A DNA stretch of 64,000 bases from Bipolaris cookei (taxonomy: Eukaryota > Ascomycota > Dothideomycetes > Pleosporales > Pleosporaceae), in contig NRSV01000079.1 in assembly GCA_002286855.1 (NCBI GenBank), forward strand, positions 1 through 64,000. Reading direction: 5' to 3'. Shown here piece after piece: positions 20,632 to 31,124 of this stretch. The notes beneath the pieces were generated by a model. It saw only the letters and a program-made list of their open reading frames with translations. It had not been told where the DNA came from and ran no database searches. A program made the translations under genes and the position numbers. Every line of letters starts with the position of its first letter. Within the stretch, counting starts at the first letter, position 1.

Positions 20632-23330
20632 CTACTTCCACCTGAGCTTTCGTAGCAGTCTATTCCGCTTTGAAGCAGGCTTAGTTGCTGAAGTCCCTGA
20701 ATTAACCTCGTTTTGCATGGATGTATGATCTACCACGAGCGATCTGCTGGTAGAGGCATCTAGACCTCCTCGTTCTTCCTCTTCTTCCTCTTCTTCCTCT
20801 CCTTCATCCATTGCTAGAGCCTCTAGGTTGTCGCGCAAGGCTTGGCACTCGTCATGCTCCTGCCCAAACGTCTTCTCGTAGCCTAGCAGCGCGTGCGAGT
20901 ACCAGTATCGAGCATCCTCTATGCGGCCCTGGCGTTTGCGTAGCGAGGCAAGGCCCCACATATTGTTGAGGGCTGGGATGAAAGTAGGACGATTCTTAGG
21001 CCCAATAGCTCTCGCATAACCGTCTAGTGCACGTTGGTACATCTGCTCGGCCTGCTCGAGCCTGCCTAGTTTTGCGTAGAGAAGGCCCAAGTTGTTGACG
21101 GTGTCGAGTGTCGATGTGTGGTCTGGCCCCCATGCCTTCTCGTATCCAGCCAGCGCCCGCTGGCACATCTGCTCCGCGTGCTGCCTGTCCTCATCGCCAA
21201 GTAGATACCCAGGATCATGAAAAGATCCTGGCCGTATAAGTGTCGCAATAGCCTGCCTTTCACACAATTTTACCCTCTCCGCTATCCATCTACTGATATA
21301 AACGCCATGCCCTATAATCCGCTTCCGCATCTTCCAGAACTCTACCTCTGGCTCTGAAGGCATGCTCGATGCCACTGGCTCTGTTGCTAAGCAGCCTAGT
21401 TGCTGCCGCTCCTCGTCTTTCGCCTGAGAGCTACACCATCGATGCAGCACCCCGTGCATCGAGTAGCTATCTGTGCCTTCTTTGCCATCAACGAGCGAAT
21501 AGCGCGATAGCAGACCCATCACGTCCACAAACGACATCCCGTCCTCGGCTATCTCGAGCAACCACGTTGGAATAGCTATCTCTGCAGCCAAATTCTTACA
21601 CTGTGCAAATAGCTCGTACCACACCTCTCTGTTGTCAAGAAAACTCCACAGCTTTAGTAGACAAGCTGCCGTGTCACTATGTCTCTGCACCTGCTCGTAC
21701 GACATGGTCCAGGTAGTCCACACACTGCGGTCGCCATACTCGTCGAGCGGAAAGCGACCCTCGCTCTTCATCAAACGATCCCACGTACTGTCGTAGTGCT
21801 TCGCATATGTAGTCGCCGACATATCTGTCTCGCGCATGTACGACCCGGCTTGGGTGAGGGCTAGTGGAAGCCCGTGGAGAAGTTCAACCATAACGTCCGC
21901 GTTTGTTTAAGCTGCATCAGCTATGATGTCTCTTTTCGGCAGATAGAGCCTTCCTTATACCTTTGAGTGTTTTCCCAGCATTGTGCTCAAGTATAGCACG
22001 GGCCTGGTCTGCCGCCACTGCCCCCACCTTGACGCCAGACCCGAGCCGCTGGAGACTAGCCAGCCGGCTTGTGGTAAGAACTGACCCATGGTCTGCGTCT
22101 GGGAAGTAGCTTTTCACATCGTATGCCTGCGCGTCGTCTCGGTCGCGGTGGTTGCGGTCGACGTTGTCTATGATCAGCAGCCACTGGGCGTTTGACGGCA
22201 AAGACAGCCACTGCTGACACTCGCGCACCGCCTCGTCAGCCTCGACTGTGGCCTGGCTGAGGCTCTGCACGCCGTCAGCCGTCAGCTCGCTGCGTGGAAG
22301 TTTCTTCGCCATGTCGACAAACGACTGCTTTAGGCTGGCCTCGGACGACCCGTCTAGCCAGAACACTGCGCTGAATCGACCATGGTGCTTTCGCGCAAGC
22401 TCCACCACTAGCTGCGTCTTGCCGATGCCGCCTAGTCCATGGACGGCCACGACATTCCGCCGGCTTGTAGTAAGTGGAGGCTTGATAAGAGCCTTCTCAA
22501 GTGCTTGCATCTCGGCATCTCTAGCGACGAACTGGCTCACAACGGGCACACCTCGGAGACTAAAGTCGATCTTATACTTGCTCACACCTAGCGCGCTTAG
22601 TAAAACGTACTTAATAACTATAGTAGGAACTACTGTAATATATTATTACATTGAGATCGGGCCCTTAATAGTTGAGTAGACGCATTAACTATGCCCTCTA
22701 TCACTTCCGCTACCGTCTGAAAGTCTTCCTCTTGAGCATCTTCGAACTTTTTCATGTCAAAATGAGTCCGTGAAAGCGAGAACTTGCTCGTCGACTCGGA
22801 AAGGTCAAGACACCCGGCGTGCTGGCTAACCACGAATCGCTATATTTGTTTTTAGCATAATCACTGTGTAGTGTATACCTAGCTTACAATCCGATCCTGC
22901 TTGCCTACGATTCTCCCTACGTTGCTCGACTTAAGCTCGAAGAAGCATACGACTTGAGTCTTGTTTGTCTGGTCTCGCATCTTCATCAGGAAGCTGTCGA
23001 CCAAGTCCTGCAGATATGCATTCCCTGGCTGCAGCACATCAAGAGCAGCTGGCTGCACCTGGTCGTCGTGGTACTCACGCCGCGCTGCCTAGAGCATCTC
23101 CATCTGGTTCATCCCCTCGGCGCCTCGAAAGGGTGTGCCGAAGAAGACCAGGCCGGTAGTCGACGAGAATAGCCCAGGCCATTCTTTGGGGTACTGTTCG
23201 GCTTCTAGGAGTGCCTGCAGAAACGGTTAGCGACCATTGCGTCTTTCTCGTATCTATCTATCTATCCTCTTACCTTGAGCACAACCAGCCCGCCAAAGCA
23301 GTGCGCTACAAACACTAGCGGACGGAATGG
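20632..23330 (-). pseudogene. NLR-like hydrolase-NB-ARC-TPR gene, decayed
   Basis: Reading leftward on the minus strand: an alpha/beta-hydrolase fragment (PLVFVAHCFGGLVVLK, then TTGLVFFGTPFRGAEGMNQM), two introns (about 23222-23273, and about 22820-22870 with GTAAGC donor), then RTHFDMKKFEDAQEEDFQ, the NB-ARC P-loop VHGLGGIGKTQL, Walker B WLLIIDNVD, a winged-helix region with HGLPLALTQAGSYMRE, three 42-residue TPRs of kinesin-light-chain type, and an acidic run of glutamates. Such proteins act in fungal self/non-self recognition and cell death. The nucleophile position of the hydrolase is Cys (AHCFGG), seen also in some family members as I recall. Defects: TAG at 23089-23091, a frameshift plus TAA near 21905-21935, and a missing N-terminus beyond 23330. 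Confidence 0.8.
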
Positions 23331-23872
23331 AACATCCTAGCACAGTCAGCGGATACATGACGCCTAATGAGGTTTTTGTTCTGGATTTCCTTCAACAAAA
23401 CGGTAGACTCGATTTCCATGATCTTCTGTATGAGGTCCTTTTTCTGTTCGTCACTTGTATTGCTAGCCTCAAAGTTGGCGAAGGCACTGTGATGAATATT
23501 TCTTGCGCTGGAACTGAGGTTTGCCGCTTCCTGGCTCCATTGGTGACCCGATCATCTTCCGGCGGCAATTTCCCGTTCATAATACTCGGTCGTCTGCCTA
23601 CATGCTAGCATTGCTTGATCTGATTGGTGTTCAACATGAGCTATGTAACTTTGTAGAAAGTAGTTATGATGGTGGAGGTTGTTTATCGTCTCAGTAGCCG
23701 TGCAGATCTCAAAAGCTTGAGCTTGGAATGTATGTTGGAACATGTTGTTCAGCGTACGCGTTTCAGAAAGTTGGTCCTGGATTTCTTAAATCTTGCTCAG
23801 AAGTTGATGAATTTGGTTCTGCAGCTCAATGTTCTCCCGGTTCGCAGACGCTATAATCTCTGCGGGCTCCAT
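23317..23872 (-). pseudogene. Coiled-coil protein fragment with two stops
   Basis: A minus-strand frame from ATG at 23872 reads MEPAEIIASANRENIELQNQ and continues as a probable coiled coil rich in Q, E and L (EIQDQLSETRTLNNMFQHTF, later DEQKKDLIQKIMEIESTVLL). It is broken by TAA (about 23790) and TGA (about 23567), both one C-to-T change from a sense codon. It runs into the hydrolase part of the NLR remnant in another frame and stops at about 23317. I do not recognise the family. It could be a repeat-borne gene that replaced the NLR N-terminus. Confidence 0.4.
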
Positions 23873-24340
23873 GTTGAAAATTTCGCTTGTACTGAATCCG
23901 GTTGGGTAATGTATGGTCCTCGTTTGTGAAAGTTGGGATCGGTGGATTTGCGCGAAAAATGTGAAAATAAGTCCATTTATCTGAGATATTCTTTATCCTG
24001 TGGCGCAATAATTAGAAGCTTGGAGCTGAACCGGGGAAAATTAGGCAACCAATCTAGGCGTCAAGCCAGCGATGAAAGGCTTGCACGATACTGTTGCCCA
24101 TTCAACGCCACAGCGCATGTTTCAGTGGCTGCCGAGGGGCCAAAGCCTTGCAGAGCCGTCGACGTGTTCATACTGTCTAACTGAATAATATGCACAAACA
24201 ACAAAAGCGGCAATTTCAACACTTGAAATAGCTATCAAACGCGCGTTTCTTAGCGTCGCGAGTCGGTTGCGGACCTTCTTTTTTTTATACTTCTTACTAG
24301 CGCTAAAAAGACAGGAGTACTTGAAACTACAAACTTGCGT
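23873..24340. other. Short gene-free stretch
   Basis: Nothing recognised between the coiled-coil remnant and the inverted-repeat element. Confidence 0.35.
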
Positions 24341-24565
24341 TGTCACGGTAACCACCGGGTTACCATAACACCTGGATTCTGCTGCTGATTGGCTGAGTGC
24401 TACCGAGGTACTACACGTACGCTAGCCACCCATGATATATATTCTGTTGACGAATTTCTGTTCTGATTCCTTACGCAACGTCTTGAGTCTTCACAGATAG
24501 TGTACGTAGCAATTCACCAACGCTTCCCAAAGCTTTTGGATTCGTGCTCCTAACATCTTGTGACA
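24341..24565 (+). repeat. Left arm of inverted repeat
   Basis: This arm matches the reverse complement of 28151-28373 with few mismatches (for example GGGTTACC here against GGGTTGCC). It contains the last 33 or so codons of the minus-strand frame 24471-24968. Confidence 0.85.
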
Positions 24566-24968
24566 TGCGTAAATCATCTAATATTCTATGTTCATCTGCA
24601 GCACTGAGTACACTGGGTCCCGCCATTTTCTTCTGAATCCAATACTGTGCAAGCTCCATAACTGCATGCTCTGGTCAACCACGTCGGGCCTCATACTGGC
24701 GCACCGTTTCCTGGTCACCGCCTTGCCTGGTGCTGACTTCCAAGACGGGATCAGCCTGAGCCTGAGCACTAGCACGGTCGGTTGTATCATCAGATTGAGT
24801 TTCGAATTCCCCAACATCCTCGCAAAAACTCGAGTGCAGAGAGTAAATAGCCTTTGCAACAACAAAATTTGCTTCACAAAGCTCGCGAGTGTTTCCAAAT
24901 AGCGATGCAATAGGCGCTTGAGTGATAAGTTGCAGCGCAACTCTGACATCCTGGACGTCATTCGACAT
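24471..24968 (-). pseudogene. Unknown frame with one internal stop
   Basis: A single minus-strand frame runs from MSNDVQDVRVALQLITQ to LLRTLSVKTQDVA with one TGA near 24675 (a C-to-T change from CGA would restore it), about 166 codons. It looks like the start of a fungal protein with helical N-terminus but I do not recognise it. Its 3' end is inside the inverted repeat, and the inverted partner at 28160-28246 keeps the same codons open. Confidence 0.35.
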
Positions 24969-25851
24969 ACTGGTAAATTAGAATATGAGGGTTGCATTTG
25001 CTGCGTCTGGTGAACGGAGAATATTATATAGAATTCTAGGCTTGAGAGACAGGTGCACTTTCGTGGGGCGACAACTAGCTAAGGCGCACCCGACACTGTC
25101 AGATCCTAACCTCATGAGACACCTCTAAGCACTTAAGGTCTCGCACATGTTCGACCTTTTTTCAGTACACATTACTATATCCTAATAACGCAATCCAAGT
25201 GCTTCCACAATCGGCTTCTGACTTCTGTTCGACGCGAAATTGTTAACCCACATCTCCCGCTTGGTGTTTGTTTGTACATCCATGCCGCCAAAAATCTACC
25301 AATCATGTGCACAGTCAGCCAATGGAGTCGTGACCGGAGACCTGTTCAGAATATTCCATTGTTCGAATGATACACTTCGCTTGAAGACTCTTTCCAGATT
25401 CAACTTCCAGCGTCTTCGCAAAGAGCAAGGGTTGAAACGTGGTAATGCAGTTGAAGAAGCAGCGTAGTGATACTTCCACTCAGCGCTAATCTTGAGGTTC
25501 AATGCTCCTATTTGGGAGTTTTAGTCCACTGGGTCTGTCACGCAGGAAGGGAATTGGGACACTACTGATACCAAAAATATGGTAAACAGGCACATTAGCT
25601 TCTTAGAAGCTTGTTAGAGAAACCAGATTTGCGTTCCTATTAACTTGCGAGGTAGTACTAAACGAAGTATCAGACGACTGTATTACTATTACAGATATAA
25701 ACGACCAAAAGTATACCCAAGATTTATTTTACCTGTCCGAGACCGTCTATACTGCCAATGTGGCGGCTAGATCTAACCGAAAGAATGGGTCCACGTGTTG
25801 CCAAGGCATGCACAAAAGCTGGATATCCTGGATTAAAAGTCTAATACATGG
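24969..25851. other. Interior of the chimeric element, nothing recognised
   Basis: No supported gene; only frames under 80 codons. Confidence 0.35.
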
Positions 25852-27013
25852 TCAAAATTTTGACAATCTGTCGACCGTACGGTAGTGAAGGTAATCCATA
25901 TCCTCCTGTGAAAACAACATGAGACTCCTGATATACGTTCCAAGTGGAGTCGAATCAATGGCTTGAATGAGAAAAACTGTCTTGAATTCTCTGTAGATGA
26001 TCAGTTTTAGACGCGTGTTCTGGGTAACGGGGTAGTCGACATACGAATGCAGTGTATTCACAGGATTTCCCATGACTACTGGACCATTGCTTGTACTTCG
26101 AAAAGCCTTATAAGTAGTACCATCAACCGAACGGATACGGTCAAAGGCGACGATATTGGCAAGAGCATATCTCTTCCAATCATGGATGGTATGAAGGATA
26201 CCTCGCTGGCCTTTGGATGTCTCTTTCACTGAGACGTCGATACGATTGAGATATTTCAGAATCTCCAGGTACGGTCTTAGCAATGCAGCCACGCCCTCAT
26301 AGTACTCTGCTCGTAGCGAAGCCATCAGAGGATCTGTTGATGGCAGGTCTTGATCATTCCAGGCCAAACGCGGCATGATGGTAGATCTCCATGCCTCCAT
26401 GATTTTGACCTTGGACTCCGCGCACCTTGCAAAATCGAAAAGGAGCTCGTCGTCAAATTTCCTTATCGACGCAAAATCTGGCAGCCGCAGATATTGTTTT
26501 ACTTTCTCAAGTACCGTTCTTAGCATAATCCTTGTCCACAAAACATCATTAGAGACATCTTCCACCTTTTTCCCTGGTTTCAATGCGGTCCAGTCATGAA
26601 GGTAAGATGCGGAAGGGATGATGCTGGGGCAGTCATGGACGTCGCTAGCAAAAGAATTAGAGGGGCACTTAGACTGGAATGATCAACTAACCTTGCCAGA
26701 ATTTGGAAGATCCTAACGCTTCTCTTCACTTCCTCGGAAACGTGATGCTTGGCAATCAAGCTACTTGCTATTAGCCTGACCGTCTGCATAACAATGAGTC
26801 GCCTTACTTCTTGACAATGTCCTTGTATATCGATTGAGCAAGGCACAGGCTCGCCAAACTTTCTCCAAGCATCGCATTTTGGTTGTTGTATAGTGCAGCT
26901 AGAGTCAACGCTTGTGCATAAGCAATGCTGCGATCTCCACACTTGCACTTGAGAATATATTGCGCCCAGTCATAGTAAAAACTGCCTGGTACGGTATCCG
27001 ACTTAATCCTCAA
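25852..27013 (-). pseudogene. Zn2Cys6 regulator C-terminal fragment with introns
   Basis: The minus strand encodes the middle and C-terminal region of a fungal zinc-cluster transcription factor. The first exon (from about 27013) has CGDRSIAYAQALTLAALYNN, the typical repeat-like helix pair of the fungal regulatory domain. A 47-bp intron with GTTAGT donor and GCTAG acceptor (about 26646-26692) joins FQILA to SDVHDCPSIIP. The last exon (to the stop at 25852) carries DWTALKPGKKVEDVSNDVLW and a long helical tail. A further intron probably begins at GTAAGG near 26805. The DNA-binding zinc cluster is absent. It abuts the truncated hAT frame directly, so this looks like DNA-level capture. Confidence 0.55.
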
Positions 27014-28031
27014 TTACAGGTATAACAGTGCGAGCAATTGATAACCCATCATGGCGGTCACTCATCTCCGTAAGAGCGATAAGAGCTGTACAGCAATGAC
27101 CTCGGCGATCAACCCAGTTAGCAGTGATACCGTTGATTGCTTTACGTCTGCTAGAAGTCCAGAGATCAAAGGCAAGGTGTATAGAGCTAATTGCTGACTT
27201 CATGTTCTCTCGGATCTCTTGTTTGTGGATAGGAAATTCCTGGGTGATCCACCGGCTCACTGTACGTGGGTTGAGTACAACGTCAACTTTTAACAACGGG
27301 TGAGCTGTTTGTACGACCTTCTTAAAGTAAGGGCTATTAATTTTCTCGAATGGGACGTTATCGTATACAATCCAACGGAAGATGTCTTTACGGAGAATGT
27401 CTGGATCGCTAGCCTCGGTGAGAGGGTCGTGAGTTGATTGCTGCTTTAGATCGCCGTGGTCAAATGTTGCTATTGAGTAGTCTTGATGAAGTTGGCTCAC
27501 AGCGTCGGTGACATGCTCCTTGTACGTCTTGTAGTGAATGTCTTTAAAGTGCTTAATTACTCCTTTTGATCCACCCTGCGTACGCACAGGCTCTTCAAGA
27601 GTTGGTCTAGCAAGGTGACAAGCCTTGCACAAGAAACACTCTGTTCTCTCGACCTTCCTAGTCTTCGTATTCACTCTTGGTCCGATTAATGGTACTCCAT
27701 AACGCCACCACCAAGCACTTGTTCGTTTGTGTCGCTCTAATAACTCAAACCCCTGAAGAGGGCAGGCACCAGCATTCCAATCGATCCACTTATAATCGAA
27801 CGGCATAGATATAACGGGAGCCGGCTCAGCTAAGGCGACAACAGTGTCCTCATAGGTCTCTTGAAATCGAGTAGGTACCTCTAGCTGGCTTGATTGGAGG
27901 GTAGAAAGGGTAGATCCGTCATCTTCATAGATACTAAACGTTCGATCAAAGGGGCCTTGAACAGGTGGTTCTGGGTCAAATTGCGTGCCAGGAAAGTCGC
28001 GCTGGCTCGCAAACTGAAAGTTAAAAGTCAT
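27003..28031 (-). pseudogene. hAT transposase, N-terminal part
   Basis: From the likely start MTFNFQFASQRDF (28031) the frame runs 343 codons. It has a BED-type zinc finger (CFLCKAC...HFKDIH, CX2C...HX4H) and the hAT motif region FDLWTSSRRKAINGITANWV, which fits a hAT transposase core. It stops at 27003 before the catalytic C-terminal part and dimerisation region, so it cannot be a full transposase. An upstream ATG at 28172 is open too but lies in the inverted-repeat arm. Confidence 0.7.
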
Positions 28032-28150
28032 ATTAATAGTGTAGAATAGTTTCTTGATATAGAAGTAGAGCAGAGATATAGAGTATTGTAGGTAAGAGAT
28101 GAGATGAGGTGAGACTTCTAATATCGCTGTGGATTGACTGGTAACCTTAC

Positions 28151-28373
28151 TGTCACAAGATGCTAGGAGCACGAATCCAAAAGCTTTGGGAAGCGTTGGT
28201 GAATTGCTACGTACACTATCTGTGAAGACTCAAGACGTTGCGTAAGGAATCAGAACAGAAATTCGTCAACAGAATATATCATGGGTGGCTAGCGTACGTG
28301 TAGTACCTCGGTAGCACTCAGCCAATCAGCAGCAGAATCCAGGTGTTATGGCAACCCGGTGGTTACCGTGACA
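28151..28373 (-). repeat. Right arm of inverted repeat
   Basis: This is the inverted partner of 24341-24565 and ends CCGTGACA at 28373. Confidence 0.85.
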
Positions 28374-29673
28374 CATAGTCTGCGACAATAGGCCATACAT
28401 TTCTGCCCTCTTACCCCAAATTCAGTATTAAATGAGTGAAGCAGAATTTTGGGGGCCTTATACGGTAATTGGACCTTCCCAGCCGCCTGGTGCGGTGTTG
28501 ATGCCTTTCTTGATAAAGTAGAGTAAAGAAGTTGTGGATTCTGTCGAGTGGGAGAAACCCACTATATACCGCGCTAGCCTACATTGGGGTTATGCCGTGC
28601 ATAACTGATCCGCATAACTCACAACATTTCTTGTCTTGGTACGATATCTTATTCCGCCTGTCCAAAACGCTGTACACGAATCTGTTCCTTTGTTCAAGTA
28701 TATAACATGGAACATGCGAGCCGAGAGCCGATTTTAATAGTTTGAGTCTTTCTTCAACCGCTTGCGCACACATTGACCCTTTTGGTTTGCATTGCTCCTA
28801 ACACTCCCCTTCTTCGCTTACCCCTGCTAACGTTCCACCTACCGTATTACGTATTCCGCCCTTACCAGCTGTACCTGGTGACAACTTTCAAGTTAACCAG
28901 GACAACTTGCTCTGTCTTCCGGTTTGCTGGACCACAGTCACTCGTTTCTTTGTATTTAACTTTGCAGCGCGTGCAGTCACTATCTGGGGCCGTCCCGGCG
29001 AAGCGACTGCTGAGAAGATCTTCGCCATGCGTTATATAATTCGGCAGGTGGACTGCTGAAAGGTTTGCTTGGCTTAGGCTCCAACGAGTACGAGACACAG
29101 AAAGCTGCGCAGACGGGCGCTTTAGGGATTGTAGTCAGGGAGCAGATTGGCGAATTTGTGTGTAGAGAAGAGGCACCGAGATCTTGCTTTTCACTGAACT
29201 CGTCCAACTGAAAAAACGCCACTCTACGCGGAAGTTTGTAAGTCCTCGCAACCCATGATGTTTCGCCTCTAATAATACTCAAGATACGTTGATAATACAC
29301 CGCTACACCACAGAAGCCCTCATCAGGTATTCCACATAGATGTATAGGGAGATCGAGATGCCATCAAAACCAAAGACCTGCCGTAGAGTCGCGAGATAAG
29401 TGAATTAGACTCGCAAAATTACCAATCCGGATACCGTGTCATAGAGCTTCCAATCGAAATTGCCAAAGAAATCAAGTTCGCTGCCAAGGAACTTTCGAAA
29501 CTCCAGATATCTCAAAACTCCAATTTGCTCGCTACGTTTATAGCAGTATGCCAGATCAGATATGCTACATACGAGCTTTCCAGAGTCACTGGTGATTAGC
29601 TTGATCGCTTTGGATACTCTGCCTTTAGCTTGACTACCATTCGTACCTTGCCATGTCATTTATTAATCTCCTC
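28374..29673. other. Gene-poor region
   Basis: Frames at 28579-28773 (-), 28980-29300 (-) and 29405-29659 (-) are open but resemble no known family; none is supported. Confidence 0.35.
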
Positions 29674-29773
29674 GGCTGCTTGGCGCAGTAGTCAATCGCC
29701 TGGCCTGTTGCAATTGCACATGGATTTTGTGCCCCAGTTGCATGCAACGTCGGTTCGAACCCGGCAGGAGTCA
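29674..29773 (+). tRNA. tRNA-like sequence 1, identity unclear
   Basis: A possible cloverleaf: acceptor GGCTGCT pairs with AGGAGTC at 29766-29772 (one mismatch, one G-U), a D-arm GGCG...CGCC, a long interrupted middle with internal hairpins (GTTGCA...TGCAAC, GCAC...GTGC), and a T-arm GTCGG-TTCGAAC-CCGGC. The A-box-like TGGCGCAGTAGTC and perfect B-box GGTTCGAACCC fit a Pol III promoter. The anticodon arm is not standard; an intron or decay is possible, so no amino acid can be named. Confidence 0.35.
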
Positions 29774-29796
29774 AAACCTTCTTTGGGGGACCAGTC

Positions 29797-29879
29797 GACA
29801 GCCGAGGGGAATTTTAGTCACTTCCCTGGTAAGAATCATAACTCCGATGATTCGTCAGTTCAAACCTGACAGGCTGTCA
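29797..29879 (+). tRNA. tRNA-like sequence 2, identity unclear
   Basis: Acceptor strands GACAGCC (29797-29803) and GGCTGTC (29872-29878) pair perfectly. A D-arm-like GGGA...TCCC, a hairpin GAATCAT-AACTCCG-ATGATTC, and a perfect T-arm GTCAG-TTCAAAC-CTGAC lie between. The loop lacks the usual T before the anticodon and one extra A separates T-arm and acceptor. Its 3' half resembles the 3' half of the copy 24 bp upstream, so the two may be related. It could be a tRNA-derived relic. Confidence 0.35.
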
Positions 29880-30357
29880 CATATTGCGCTCGCCCCGCAA
29901 TAGACTAAGTAGTCGCTTCTCACGGCTACTCATGGAAGAGATACTCGACAATATGGACAGCGAAATCGGCGCCCGTGGCTGGTGGTGTTCTGGTCCGCTA
30001 CCACCCAACGGACACGTTACGACCAATGCCCAACCCTCCAACGATAATATCGGACCCGCGGGTACAGTATAGCTACGACCCTCCGAACCCTGCATGTACG
30101 ACAGGACGACAAGGACCAACATCAACTAAAATACCCGAACAACATGGTCATCAACGACAAAAACGGCAGCACCGACGATTAGAGAAAGTATACCTGTTAC
30201 GAAAGGCGAAGGAACCAAGCTCCACAATACACACGGACGAGAACAGGGGTGTTTACAGCTAGTACCTAGCTGGTTTTGCCCTGTACAGATGCAAGAAGTG
30301 TTCATAGACCCGAAAGGGAACCAGGTAGCCCGATAAATTGATCGTATTATTACTATT

Positions 30358-30531
30358 TGTTGAAAATACTCTGATCGCATGTCATGAGGACGCTAGGTCA
30401 CTTGACTTGGCGACGCCCTATATCAGCCGAGCTATACATAGTTAGCAATCTACACACTCAACAACCACTTTTAGCCCCAACAGAACCATCCATTACATAG
30501 TCATACTATGGCAAAGTACCTAATTCTAACA
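30358..30531 (+). mobile_element. Solo LTR, 174 bp, copy 1
   Basis: The unit starts TGTTGAAAATACTC and ends CCTAATTCTAACA. Perfect 5-bp target duplications CTATT flank it (30353-30357 and 30532-30536). The same 174-bp unit is present in reverse orientation at 51520-51693 with its own duplication. No internal region is present. Confidence 0.9.
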
Positions 30532-30536
30532 CTATT

Positions 30537-31124
30537 ATAGTTTGGTTTTGTTGTGGGTGGGGAAGGAGTGGGGGTAAATGAGGAGTGTAGTGAGGGTGTG
30601 TAAGATAGACATGTATAATGAGGCAAATTGTGTATGGGGTATTTTTTTCGGGTAGATGTAGTTCTTTTTTAGGTTTGTTTGTTTGTTTATTTGCTGGGTA
30701 CTACGATCGTGAATAAGATTGGAAGGAGTATTGTGGGATCTAGTAGAAATACTATTGTTATTCCTGTACAACGTCAAGTGGATGGCGAAAAAAACCATGT
30801 GTTCAGTGATTCATAGAAAAAAAGCATATATGTATATATCACAGCAATATGAAACACGATCGGTTGATGGTTGATTTTGAAATTAGCATTATCTACTAGA
30901 CTGACGTTACGAGTTTACAAAGAGTGACTTGCAGGTAAGATACAAAAGCGAGCGAGCGTAGTAAATAGGATCGAGAGGTAAAAGGGAATGCGGGCATAAA
31001 AGAGCGTAGGTTTGACATCCATGTTCTTGTTTTGTTGTAAAGTTGTTTTCTCCCATTCTCTTCTTCACGTGAGCATTGTTAAAACATGTTCGTAGTGTTC
31101 TCCTTAGATAAGCAGTCGGTTCTT
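30537..31124. other. 3' flank of the galactose oxidase gene
   Basis: T/G-rich DNA with no gene. It lies downstream of the stop codon of the leftward galactose oxidase gene. Confidence 0.4.

Larger units (their letters stand above)
24341..28373 (-). mobile_element. Chimeric hAT-type element with 225-bp inverted ends
   Basis: The ends 24341-24565 and 28151-28373 are near-identical inverted repeats that begin TGTCACGGTAACCACC. The 4.03-kb interior has, on the minus strand, a truncated hAT transposase (27003-28031), a piece of a zinc-cluster regulator gene with introns (25852-27013), and an unknown reading frame (24471-24968) whose last codons lie inside the left inverted arm. I found no 8-bp target duplication at these ends, so either the true ends differ or the flanks have changed. 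The structure fits a deletion derivative that picked up host gene DNA. Confidence 0.6.

Noticed and set aside
30535..30798. 87-codon minus-strand frame
   Set aside because: It lies in T/G-rich DNA directly next to the solo LTR and has a biased Asn/Lys/Thr composition typical of non-coding AT-rich DNA.
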